Source of the DNA: Chitinophaga pinensis
Lineage (GTDB): Bacteria; Bacteroidota; Bacteroidia; NS11-12g; UBA9320
Direction of reading: 5' to 3'
NCBI GenBank assembly: GCA_945890595.1
Contig: CAMDCQ010000128.1
Location: 1 to 6,919, forward strand
DNA length: 6,919 nucleotides
The number at the start of each line of letters is the position of its first letter. The stretch's first letter is position 1. The notes under the pieces were generated by a model that saw nothing but the letters and a program-made list of their open reading frames with translations, had not been told where the DNA came from and did not search any database. Below, piece by piece: positions 1 to 6,219 of the stretch. The position numbers and the translations under genes are program-made.

Positions 1-1332
1 AGAAGTGATAAAGAGTACGTTTCTGGGTCATTCTATACCAGTAAGGACGGCTATTTTCAATCGGACGATAATCAGAATATTGTGTTATTCTTTAACCAAA
101 GTAGCTGGAGCAATACTGCCGCAAGTTTGAAGTGGTATAAGGCGATGGATAATGGCTGGAATATGAAGGCTGTCTACAGTTTCTCACGCTTAGAAAACGT
201 GAAGGCTTCAGTCTACGAAAATGTAAGCACGTTTGACACCTATCAAGAAATGGATGTGCATCATGCCAAAGGAGTTCTCAATAAAAATTGGGGGAAGTGG
301 GATGTGAACTACGGTATCGAGACATCGATATACACTAGTAATTCAGTACTCAGAGATGACGATACTTCTTTTGCTTTCATACCTCAAAATATAAGTACAG
401 AGATAGCGGCCTTTGGTGAGGCCAGCTACACGTGGCAGAGTTGGCGAGCAAAGCTAGGCACCAGGCTAAATGGCTATGTGAGTGAGAACAAAAAATACAT
501 AGTGCCTGATGTGCGAGGATCGTTAACCAAATCATGGGGTCAAAATTCTGCCTACCTGGCAATAGATAGAACGTCTCAATTCATATTTCAACTCTACGAG
601 ACTTTTATGCCTATAGCTTCAGATTTTTGGATTACGGCTAATGATAAGCTCGGTCCACAGATAAGCAATATGGTATCACTTGGTTATGACGGCAGTTATA
701 AAAAGCTAAACTACGGCGTGGGTGCCTATGCTAAGCGTTACGAGGGAGCGATAGATTATGCAGATGGTGCTGTGCTTTATTCAGATTCAGATTATTCGCA
801 GTATCTAGAACCATTAGACAGACGGTCGGTAGGTATAGAATTTAATGCGAGCTACGTGAGCAAGCGTATTAGCCTAGATGCTAACTATACGCTATCCAAA
901 ACGACACTGCAGGGTGAAACGATAAACAGGGGAGAACGCTATCCTGCTTTCTATGACAGGCCACACCTACTCAATGCAGGTTTTACGTATAAGTCTGGCA
1001 AGAAATTTTCGTTCATTGCTCGGCAGTACCTTAGCAGTGGAAGAAACATGACTGTAACTCACTTAGTCCCATTCTCTTCACTTACAACTTCGCGGAATGC
1101 TGCGCGGCTTCCCATGTATCATCGGTTAGACGTATCGTTCAACTGGGATTTTAAAAACAAGAAACATAGCAATAGAAGCTCTAGGCTGTCTATAGCTGTG
1201 TATAATTCATACAATAACTTAAATCCTTATTACATAAAAACTGTTTACGATCCAGACTTTGAGTATGGTCAATACGAAGGGGTAGCACTATTCCCCATTA
1301 TCCCATCTGTAAGCTACGGGGTAAAGTTTTAA
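1..1332 (+). CDS. TonB-dependent receptor, C-terminal beta-barrel part (5' end outside window)
   Basis: This is the C-terminal part of an outer-membrane TonB-dependent receptor, which would take up a ligand (often a chelated metal, glycan or peptide) using TonB energy. The frame is open from base 1, so the GTG at 82 is not a real start and 443 codons are visible. What is seen is beta-barrel sequence: alternating aromatic/polar strands rich in Tyr, Trp, Ser and Asn, a GERYPAFYDRPH block, LPMYHRLDVSF, a YNSYNNLNPYY block, and a last strand SVSYGVKF ending in Phe, the usual barrel-terminal residue. The plug domain and any N-terminal carboxypeptidase-regulatory-like domain lie outside the window. 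The block pattern resembles Bacteroidota receptors that are followed by a small lipoprotein gene (often DUF4249), which fits the broken lipoprotein at 1363. The ligand cannot be named from this part. Confidence 0.88.
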   Translation, partial: RSDKEYVSGSFYTSKDGYFQSDDNQNIVLFFNQSSWSNTAASLKWYKAMDNGWNMKAVYSFSRLENVKASVYENVSTFDTYQEMDVHHAKGVLNKNWGKWDVNYGIETSIYTSNSVLRDDDTSFAFIPQNISTEIAAFGEASYTWQSWRAKLGTRLNGYVSENKKYIVPDVRGSLTKSWGQNSAYLAIDRTSQFIFQLYETFMPIASDFWITANDKLGPQISNMVSLGYDGSYKKLNYGVGAYAKRYEGAIDYADGAVLYSDSDYSQYLEPLDRRSVGIEFNASYVSKRISLDANYTLSKTTLQGETINRGERYPAFYDRPHLLNAGFTYKSGKKFSFIARQYLSSGRNMTVTHLVPFSSLTTSRNAARLPMYHRLDVSFNWDFKNKKHSNRSSRLSIAVYNSYNNLNPYYIKTVYDPDFEYGQYEGVALFPIIPSVSYGVKF

Positions 1333-1362
1333 CATGCGGTATAAAACTAAACTCCACATAAC

Positions 1363-1473
1363 ATGCCTAGAGTAATAAATAGTACAATCACAGTAGGGCT
1401 AGTAATTCTGGCCCTATTTATTGGATGTCTAAATAAAACAAAGAGCTGCAAAACGTTATCAAAATACATTTAA
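1363..1473 (+). pseudogene. Truncated lipoprotein: signal peptide and lipobox then early stop
   Basis: A 36-codon frame begins 30 nt after the receptor stop. It has a textbook lipoprotein signal: Arg near the start, a hydrophobic core TVGLVILALF and a lipobox LFIGC with the Cys at residue 22. The frame stops after only about 14 mature residues (mostly Lys, Thr, Ser). In Bacteroidota a receptor of this type is often followed directly by a surface or periplasmic lipoprotein partner, and this looks like the 5' end of such a gene after loss of its body. The orphan receptor 3' end at 1584-1628 supports a deletion here. An intact tiny lipoprotein is possible but less likely. The start context TAACATGC (1359-1366) repeats the sequence at the receptor stop (1330-1337). 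Confidence 0.5.
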
Positions 1474-1583
1474 GCAAATTTATGTTCCACTTCATTTGCG
1501 TCAAAAGTAATATACTTTTTGCAGATGTATTATGAATAGATTAAGCACAGTATTCCTGTGTCGGAATTATAAAAAATAAGACC

Positions 1584-1628
1584 CTATTTCCTATAATACC
1601 CACTGTAACTTACGGGGTAAAGTTTTAA
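1584..1628 (+). pseudogene. Orphan 3' end of a second TonB-dependent receptor gene
   Basis: These 45 bases encode LFPIIPTVTYGVKF and a stop, 12 of 14 residues identical to the end of the receptor at 1288-1332 (LFPIIPSVSYGVKF). At the DNA level 37 of 45 bases match. Of the 8 differences, 5 are single third-position changes and the other 3 make conservative Ser-to-Thr changes, so the copy diverged while it was still a coding sequence. The frame is open upstream only to 1545, with no recognisable receptor sequence before about 1578. It is therefore a remnant of a paralogous receptor gene whose body has been deleted, lying 296 bp from the matching end of the intact copy. Confidence 0.7.
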
Positions 1629-2060
1629 AGTTTATAGCGTAAACATTTTACGGAATCGTAATAATAATCGGGCTAAGATTTGCCTTATATGTTTCACCGT
1701 TATGCTCTGCGGCAGCGGTAATGCCTTCAATGATAATGCGGTCTCCAGTCTTTAACTTGATAATAGCTTCTTTCATTTGATAGGATAATTGATTGCCTGA
1801 AGTTGACATCATCATAGGAGGTAATTCCTTGTATGCTAAAATCATTTTAAACTGAGTGACTTTATACGTTAGTCCTACATCTTTGGTTAAGATTTCGGTT
1901 TGAGCTATAATGTCTTCTAACGTGTATGAGGTTTTAGCATCTGAAGCGTCTATAGAACCAAAAGTGGCAAAAGGCATTTCGCCTGCTTTGGGCGGATTGT
2001 TTTTAATGTTATTTTTTCCATACGTAGCTGCTTCATACGGGCTGTAATCTAATATTCGCA

Positions 2061-2096
2061 TATCACCTATCGTAAGCATGATAGGTTCTAGTGATA
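2061..2096 (-). promoter_or_regulatory. Possible stem downstream of the slippery site
   Basis: On the minus strand TATCA, a 6-nt bulge, CCTATC, an 8-nt loop ATGCTTAC, GATAGG and TGATA can form an 11-bp bulged stem. It begins 6 nt after the CCCAAAA heptamer, inside the usual 5-9 nt spacer for frameshift stimulators. The pairing is AU-rich and may be coincidental. It could instead mask the ATG at 2079, which lies in the loop. Confidence 0.3.
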
Positions 2097-2102
2097 CTCT
2101 AT

Positions 2103-2109
2103 TTTTGGG
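2103..2109 (-). promoter_or_regulatory. Slippery heptamer C CCA AAA at the frame junction
   Basis: Read on the minus strand, the zero-frame codons are GAC CCA AAA ATA. This places C_CCA_AAA in the canonical X_XXY_YYZ register for -1 ribosomal slippage. The zero frame stops at TAG (2090-2088), five codons after the AAA. The -1 frame continues for the whole second half of the protein. Slippage is an inference: a one-base loss from an A6 run would leave the same sequence. Confidence 0.4.
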
Positions 2110-2565
2110 TCACCATTTACGGCAGCTTCTATGGCTTCTACTATTATCTTGTCGCCAACTACCACGGTATAGAGGTTTTGCTTGATATTTTCTGAAAACG
2201 ATGAATTGCGAGACGAAAGTAAAATTGCTGTTCCAGCTTTGGGAGTTATAATTAGTCTAAAACTCACCACCTCATATTTGTTGCCATCGGCAGAGGATAC
2301 AGAGATGTGATCTTGCAGTATAACATCGCTGCGGGTATAAGGCCCTTTACCTTTTAATTCGCCAAAAACAGCTCTTGCTTTTTCGATAGTAGTGTTGTTT
2401 TGAGAAAAGGATGTGAATGCAATTAGCAAACTGAGGGATGTAAGCAGTAGAGTTTTCATGTGAGTGGATTTTTCAAGGCTCTCGCACACAACGAAAAGTC
2501 CTATGCCTTTAATGCAGCTTAATATTATTTAGAATTATTAAACACAACAATGATTTTATTTCGTA

Positions 2566-2691
2566 TTAATCATCTATGACGTTACTAAGCATTCGTTCAT
2601 AAAGTGAGATGCTATATGCATATTCTTTATCTCTAACTAAGGTATTTTTAGCGATGAACTCACAAAATGCAAGGAGTTTGAAAAAAAACAT
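2566..2691 (-). CDS. Possible small protein, 41 residues, unrecognised
   Basis: A small ATG-started frame lies upstream of the GldM-like gene on the same strand. It begins MFFFKLLAFCEF and continues as a charged, Tyr-rich stretch (RDKEYAYSISLYERML) before a stop at 2566. The composition is protein-like, but a frame this short arises easily by chance in AT-rich DNA. There is no ribosome-binding site and no family I recognise. It could be a real small protein, the tail of a lost gene, or noise. Confidence 0.18.
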   Translation of the reverse strand: MFFFKLLAFCEFIAKNTLVRDKEYAYSISLYERMLSNVIDD

Positions 2692-2805
2692 GCTTAGCAA
2701 GTACTATTATAAGTAAATTTTAGCATGAGCGATTGGCATAAGATTAACCCACTAAAAATGACACAAAGGATCGTGTTTTTTACGGTGTTTAATCATTTTA
2801 ATTAT

Positions 2806-2823
2806 TGTCACGAAAACGTGACA
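2806..2823. promoter_or_regulatory. Perfect palindrome TGTCACG-AAAA-CGTGACA, candidate operator
   Basis: This 18-bp sequence has perfect 7-bp arms around AAAA and ends 43 nt before the ATG of the arylsulfotransferase-like gene. It is GC-richer than its AT-rich surroundings. The position and symmetry suit binding by a dimeric regulator, or a hairpin in the leader RNA. It has no T-run, so it is not a terminator. The arm sequence does not match the CRP consensus (TGTGA-N6-TCACA), and the regulator is unknown. Confidence 0.4.
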
Positions 2824-2866
2824 TACGGCCGGCGATTATCTAACATATATTCGATTTATAATTACC

Positions 2867-4606
2867 ATGATTTTATCCATTAAGCTATTCCAACGCTCTT
2901 TTTTATTAGGTCTTGTCCTTTGTACAGCAGCAGCGATTGCACAAACGCAAACCGTTGGCACTACGGTTAATTCCCCAACTGCTTTTGATAGTTATACCTT
3001 GATTTATACGTATAATAGTCCAACAGTCTATTTAATTAATAACTGTGGCCAAAAAATTCACCAATGGACCACTAGTGGCAATACCTTAATTGCCTATTTG
3101 CAGCCTAATGGAGATCTTATCAAAACATCAATAGACCCTGCAACTGTTTTTGTGGGTGGAGGTTCTCAAGGTTTTATAGAACGCTATAGTTGGAGCGGAG
3201 CTTTGCAATGGAAGTATAAATTATCTAACGATACTATGACCTTGCATCACGATATAGAAATAATGCCTAACGGTAACATTTTATGTAATGTTTGGAAAAA
3301 AATACCAGCACCTCAAGTTCGTAATATGGGTAGAGACCCCAATAATGAAATGGGTTTAGGAGAAATCTGGGACGATTTAGTGTTGGAATTGCAACCTACA
3401 GGAACTACAGGAGCTAATATTGTTTGGCAATGGAAAGCTTCCGAGCACATCGTTCAAGATATTGATGAAAAGTTGCCTAATTATGGCATCGTAGCAAGCT
3501 CACCAGAATTGTTAAATTTAAACTACAGACCAGAAGGTATCGGTACTTTTAAGGATTGGCTGCATTTTAATTCTGTATCGTATAATGCTGAATTAGATCA
3601 AATTGCCTTAAGCGGACACACCTTTGATGAAATTTACATAATAGATCACGGCACAACAAGCAGCCAAAGTTCAGGTCACGTAGGTGGTACGCAAGGTAAA
3701 GGTGGTGACCTACTTTATAGATGGGGAAATCCAGCTGCGTATAATCAAGGTGGCGATACTGATCAAGTGTTTAATGGTCAGCATGATCCTCACTGGATAC
3801 AACATGGTGATTATACCAATAGCATTATTACCTTTAATAATATGGCGGGACCTAATTACTCAGCAATCGACATTATTACACCATCTTGGGATGGCACGAA
3901 ATATACGTTAGGTTCAAATGGTAAATACAGTCCATCAGCACCTGATTTTAGATTTACCAAGAAAGTGCCGCAAGAGTTTTTCTCAGGAATTATGGCTGCT
4001 GCCACGGTTTTGCCTAATGGTAATCTTTATTTTACAGAAGCAACCAAAGGAAAATATACAGAATACGACTTGAGCGCAGACTCCGTAGTTTGGGAGTATA
4101 CTAATCCAATGAAGAATTCAAACTTTACGAAACAAGGAGACGCTCCCTCGCTGAACGTGACCTTTAGAACCTATAAATATGGTAAAGACTATAGTGCATT
4201 TACAGGGAGAACACTAACTCCTGGATTACCACTAGAATTAGACCCTTGGCCTACGGCATGTAATGGAATAGATACAACTACACATCAAGATACCACACAA
4301 CAAGATACTACGGTGAAAGACACCTCTCATGCTGGGTTTAATGCGATTGCTATGGACATTCATACCGTAGTTTATCCAAATCCATCTTCGGGCAAATTTA
4401 CCGTGAATGGATTACAAAATTTGACAGCGATAGAGGTGCGTGATGTACTAGGAAGAACCGTTTACCAAAGTAACGTGATTTCATTGTCGCATCAAATCAT
4501 TATTGATTTGAGTAAAAATCCACCAGGTACCTATTATGCTATTTGCGACTATGGCGGTTTCCAGGTAATTAAAAAATGCATACTGATAAGGGAGCAGAAC
4601 AATTAG
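2867..4606 (+). CDS. T9SS-exported arylsulfotransferase-like protein
   Basis: This is a secreted 579-residue protein of the arylsulfotransferase (ASST) type, a beta-propeller family that moves sulfate between phenolic compounds through a catalytic His. Seen: a signal peptide of about 25 residues (cleavage near AIA|Q); repeated propeller blades with HHDIEIMPNGNIL (127-139), WLHFNSVSYN (231-240), an ALSGHTFDEIYIIDH block (247-261), FNGQHDPHWI (302-311), AATVLPNGNLYFTEA (378-392) and FRTYKYGKDY (433-442); a Cys-poor DTT-type linker (469-488); and a T9SS type A sorting domain from about 500 (VVYPNPSSGKFTV, EVRDVLGRTVY, LSKNPPGTYY). The last domain targets the protein through the outer membrane to the surface or medium. 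His127, His128, His251 or His305 could be catalytic; I cannot tell which. Many Bacteroidota ASST-like proteins have no proven activity, so sulfotransfer is a family-level guess. The gene is monocistronic, with a palindrome upstream and a terminator downstream. Confidence 0.82.
   Translation: MILSIKLFQRSFLLGLVLCTAAAIAQTQTVGTTVNSPTAFDSYTLIYTYNSPTVYLINNCGQKIHQWTTSGNTLIAYLQPNGDLIKTSIDPATVFVGGGSQGFIERYSWSGALQWKYKLSNDTMTLHHDIEIMPNGNILCNVWKKIPAPQVRNMGRDPNNEMGLGEIWDDLVLELQPTGTTGANIVWQWKASEHIVQDIDEKLPNYGIVASSPELLNLNYRPEGIGTFKDWLHFNSVSYNAELDQIALSGHTFDEIYIIDHGTTSSQSSGHVGGTQGKGGDLLYRWGNPAAYNQGGDTDQVFNGQHDPHWIQHGDYTNSIITFNNMAGPNYSAIDIITPSWDGTKYTLGSNGKYSPSAPDFRFTKKVPQEFFSGIMAAATVLPNGNLYFTEATKGKYTEYDLSADSVVWEYTNPMKNSNFTKQGDAPSLNVTFRTYKYGKDYSAFTGRTLTPGLPLELDPWPTACNGIDTTTHQDTTQQDTTVKDTSHAGFNAIAMDIHTVVYPNPSSGKFTVNGLQNLTAIEVRDVLGRTVYQSNVISLSHQIIIDLSKNPPGTYYAICDYGGFQVIKKCILIREQNN
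4271..4330 (+). repeat. DTT-repeat linker coding sequence
   Basis: Residues 469-488 of the arylsulfotransferase-like protein are a short degenerate repeat of Asp-Thr-Thr with Gln/His/Lys spacers (four DT[TS] units). It joins the propeller to the T9SS sorting domain. Such low-complexity Thr/Asp linkers are common before T9SS domains and give flexibility. Confidence 0.6.
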
Positions 4607-4664
4607 TAGAGTTCCGGTATCATCCAAGCTGGTCTGCAAACACGCTGGTAGAGAAAACAGTAAC

Positions 4665-4699
4665 AAAAAAGGTCACTAGCATAGCTAATGACCTTTTTT
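4665..4699. terminator. Bidirectional rho-independent terminator
   Basis: GGTCA-C-TAGC, loop ATA, GCTA-A-TGACC forms a 10-position stem with a single C/A mismatch. It is flanked by A6 on the left and T6 on the right. The symmetric A/T tracts let it end transcription from both the arylsulfotransferase-like gene (+, stop at 4606) and the HMA gene (-, stop at 4719). Confidence 0.9.
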
Positions 4700-4718
4700 A
4701 ATTTCTGAATGCGTTATC

Positions 4719-5081
4719 TTACGATTTCTTTTGGCAACATCCGGCTTTCTCAGAAGCGCATGCTGGTTTTTTAGGTTGGCAACATTTGTCTAGTTTACCT
4801 TGGCTATCTTTGTTTGCTTCCATTTTGTCGGTAGCGTAACCCAAAGTGCTGATGGTTTCGTGTAGTTTGTCCTCAGTTACTTTTTTGTCATTGAAACGTA
4901 CAGTTAGCATTTTTGTCTCGGCATTCCACTCTGCGAATGATACACCTGGCATGTCTAATGCTTTTTCAATTTTCTCTTTGCACATTCCGCACTCCCCTTT
5001 TACTAAGATTTGTTTGGTAATTGTTTTGGCGGATACACCTAGTGTAGCGACCATTAATACTGCTAAAATTATGTTCTTCAT
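4719..5081 (-). CDS. Periplasmic HMA-domain metal-binding protein with Cys-rich tail
   Basis: This 120-residue protein begins with a signal peptide (1-18, GVSA|K). One heavy-metal-associated (HMA) domain follows at about 20-90, with the metal-binding loop GECGMCKEKIEKAL (Cys31 and Cys34, CxxC) and the late-domain ISTLGY typical of MerP/CopZ-like folds. HMA domains bind Cu(I) or other soft metals through these two Cys and pass them to partners. The 100-116 tail adds CC, C and CC (Cys100, 101, 108, 115, 116), which could bind more metal. The signal peptide makes it a periplasmic binder rather than a cytosolic CopZ. It is the third gene of the operon, 24 nt after the di-haem peroxidase stop, so I infer a copper role. 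Hg or other soft metals cannot be excluded, but no mer genes are seen. Confidence 0.85.
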   Translation of the reverse strand: MKNIILAVLMVATLGVSAKTITKQILVKGECGMCKEKIEKALDMPGVSFAEWNAETKMLTVRFNDKKVTEDKLHETISTLGYATDKMEANKDSQGKLDKCCQPKKPACASEKAGCCQKKS

Positions 5082-5110
5082 GTTATTAATTGTTATTATT
5101 TGTTATTATT
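5081..5110. repeat. Tandem 10-bp repeat (3 copies) spanning a gene junction
   Basis: Plus-strand TGTTATTATT occurs three times head to tail: 5081-5090 with one mismatch, then 5091-5100 and 5101-5110 exact. It covers the stop codon of the peroxidase gene (5106-5108), the whole 24-nt gap and the first base of the HMA start codon. On the mRNA it reads as an unstructured A/U-rich leader, which suits Bacteroidota translation start regions. Copy-number change would alter the gap length. Confidence 0.85.
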
Positions 5111-6215
5111 TAAATGGATTTGAATATTCTTCTTTGGTTAATAATTCGTCGTCGGTTAAGGTTTTTAAAAACGATATTAGAGCTGCTTTGTGAGCGGGAC
5201 TCAAATATACAGAATCTTTAAGTGCATGCATATTGGGACTATTGGCTAAACTATTGCAATTGTCTTTCATAGGTCCTAAGTAGAACTGCACTACTTCCTC
5301 TAACGTTTTAAATCGACCATCATTCATATAATGGCCAGTTTTTTCTATGTTTCGTAAACTTGGTGTTTTGAATTTGCAATCATCTTTTGGGTTGCCAGTT
5401 ATTGCTCCTTGTCCAATATCCCCGTTACTGAGCAATCCGTTGTTTAGGAATTCTCTACGCATAAATAAACTATTGCCATGGCAGTGGAAACAATCCGCAC
5501 CGTAGTTTTGAGGATTTTTCGGGTCTATTTCATTGTCAATAGTTATAGCTTCCGAATTAAATATGATTTGACCAACCTTCTCTTGAGCTGTAAAGTTATC
5601 AATACCCAAGGCTACTCTATCAAACTTAGAATTGCCAGAAACAATGCTCATCATAAATTGCTCTAATGCCTTACCCAACAATTCTTCACTGGGTTCTTGC
5701 GCATTAAATGCTTTTTTGAAATGTGCTTTATACAACGGGCTGTTATTTAGTTTAGCCAGCACATTTCCCACGGTTTCATTCATTTCCGTAGGATCCGTTA
5801 TAGGCGTTATAGCCTGATGGCGCAATACATCTGATCTACCATCCCAAAAGAAACCATCCAAATGCCACATTAAATTAAAAATAGGCATTGAGTTCCGTTT
5901 ACCGATAGCCCCCGTTATTCCCATGCTAAATTCTTTTCCGTTATCCGTAAATCCTTTCGATTGGTTATGACAGCTACCGCAACTTTGAGAGCTATCTGCA
6001 CTTAGAATAGGATCATAAAATAGCATTCTACCTAGAAAAACGCCTTCTGCTGTTATAGGGTTGTCGGCAGGTATTCTAGGTGGTGGAAGTAGTGCCTTAT
6101 CATAGGTGAAGACATACGGTGTGGTGCTAAAAGGGGTGTCTGGAATTTCATTTACGACATCTTTACAGGCATAAATGCTGGCTATTAAAAACAATATGAC
6201 TCCCAGTTTTTTCAT
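5106..6215 (-). CDS. Di-haem peroxidase of the MbnH/MauG/CcpA family, lipoprotein
   Basis: This 369-residue protein has a lipoprotein-like signal with Cys17 in SIYAC, so it is probably anchored in the periplasm. Two haem c sites are seen: CGSCH (79-83) and CFHCH (242-246). Family blocks are GVFLGRMLFYDPILS, NSMPIFNLMW, FFWDGR (122-127), DPTEM, FKTPSLRN (282-289) and TGHYMNDGRFKTLEEVV. Bacterial cytochrome c peroxidases reduce H2O2, while MauG and MbnH use the same fold to oxidise a protein residue. The gene starts 4 nt after the MbnP-like gene, the gene pair seen in methanobactin clusters where MbnH converts a Trp of MbnP to kynurenine. I infer an MbnH-like maturase here, with ordinary peroxidase as the alternative. 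Haem c attachment needs the cell's cytochrome c maturation system, which is not in the window. Confidence 0.88.
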   Translation of the reverse strand: MKKLGVILFLIASIYACKDVVNEIPDTPFSTTPYVFTYDKALLPPPRIPADNPITAEGVFLGRMLFYDPILSADSSQSCGSCHNQSKGFTDNGKEFSMGITGAIGKRNSMPIFNLMWHLDGFFWDGRSDVLRHQAITPITDPTEMNETVGNVLAKLNNSPLYKAHFKKAFNAQEPSEELLGKALEQFMMSIVSGNSKFDRVALGIDNFTAQEKVGQIIFNSEAITIDNEIDPKNPQNYGADCFHCHGNSLFMRREFLNNGLLSNGDIGQGAITGNPKDDCKFKTPSLRNIEKTGHYMNDGRFKTLEEVVQFYLGPMKDNCNSLANSPNMHALKDSVYLSPAHKAALISFLKTLTDDELLTKEEYSNPFK

Positions 6216-6219
6216 AGGT

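Larger units (their letters stand above)
1333..1647. other. Decayed region between convergent genes
   Basis: This 315-bp gap separates the receptor (+) from the GldM-like gene (-). Besides the truncated lipoprotein and the receptor-tail remnant it holds no gene I can support. Two weak AT-rich hairpins are present: AGTTTTA/TAAAACT at 1325-1348 around the receptor stop, and GTTTA/TAAAC at 1630-1644 just beyond the GldM-like stop. Neither has a clear following T-run, so termination is unproven. The bases at 1474-1544 look like non-coding debris. Confidence 0.5.
1648..2459 (-). pseudogene. Secreted tandem GldM-C-domain protein, interrupted by a -1 frame change
   Basis: Two adjacent frames form one gene. 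The upstream part (2459-2088) starts MKTLLLTS with a signal peptide of about 19 residues ending FTSFS|Q. I prefer this Met to one 10 codons upstream because it begins the signal peptide directly. The downstream part (frame open to the stop at 1648) has no signal of its own. Reading -1 at CCCAAAA (2109-2103), or adding one A to the A5 run, gives a continuous 270-residue protein through GDPKNRVSLEPIMLTIGD. Each half (about 31-129 and 160-270) follows the pattern of the GldM C-terminal domain: YT..D.I, then YEVVSF or YKVTQF, then FSENIK or LSYQMK, then GDKIIVEAI or GDRIIIEGI, then a final strand SLEPIMLTI or NLSPIIITI. GldM is the periplasmic shaft of the T9SS/gliding motor, but this protein lacks its N-terminal membrane helix, so it is a stand-alone relative of unknown role. 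It may be broken, mis-sequenced or frameshift-expressed. Confidence 0.65.
2490..2866. other. Divergent intergenic region
   Basis: This is about 377 bp between the GldM-like gene (-) and the arylsulfotransferase-like gene (+), so it should carry promoters for both. It holds the palindrome at 2806-2823 and the doubtful 41-residue frame. Before the rightward gene, TATATTCG (2846-2853) is one base off the Bacteroidota -7 element TAnnTTTG, but no TTG sits at the expected -33 distance, so I do not call a promoter. No tRNA, IS end or longer repeat is seen. Confidence 0.4.

Noticed and set aside
82..82. GTG at 82 as the start of the receptor gene
   Set aside because: The same frame stays open to base 1 with similar barrel-like sequence, and a receptor needs a plug domain and signal peptide that must lie upstream.
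1325..1348. AGTTTTA/TAAAACT hairpin at the receptor stop as a terminator
   Set aside because: The stem is nearly all A/T with a 10-nt loop and no T-run after it, so it is indistinguishable from chance in AT-rich DNA.
2079..2079. Independent start of a second gene at the ATG at 2079 (-)
   Set aside because: The product would lack a signal peptide and begin on the last strand of the first domain. The homology continues upstream across the frame change, so a single gene is the better reading.
2725..2883. A 52-codon plus-strand frame from ATG at 2725 running into the start of the arylsulfotransferase-like gene
   Set aside because: It overlaps the signal-peptide codons of a well-supported gene in another frame, runs through the palindrome, and its product shows no recognisable pattern.
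4846..5193. Plus-strand frame opposite the HMA and peroxidase genes
   Set aside because: It lies antisense to two well-supported genes and the 10-bp repeat, and its translation has no recognisable domain.
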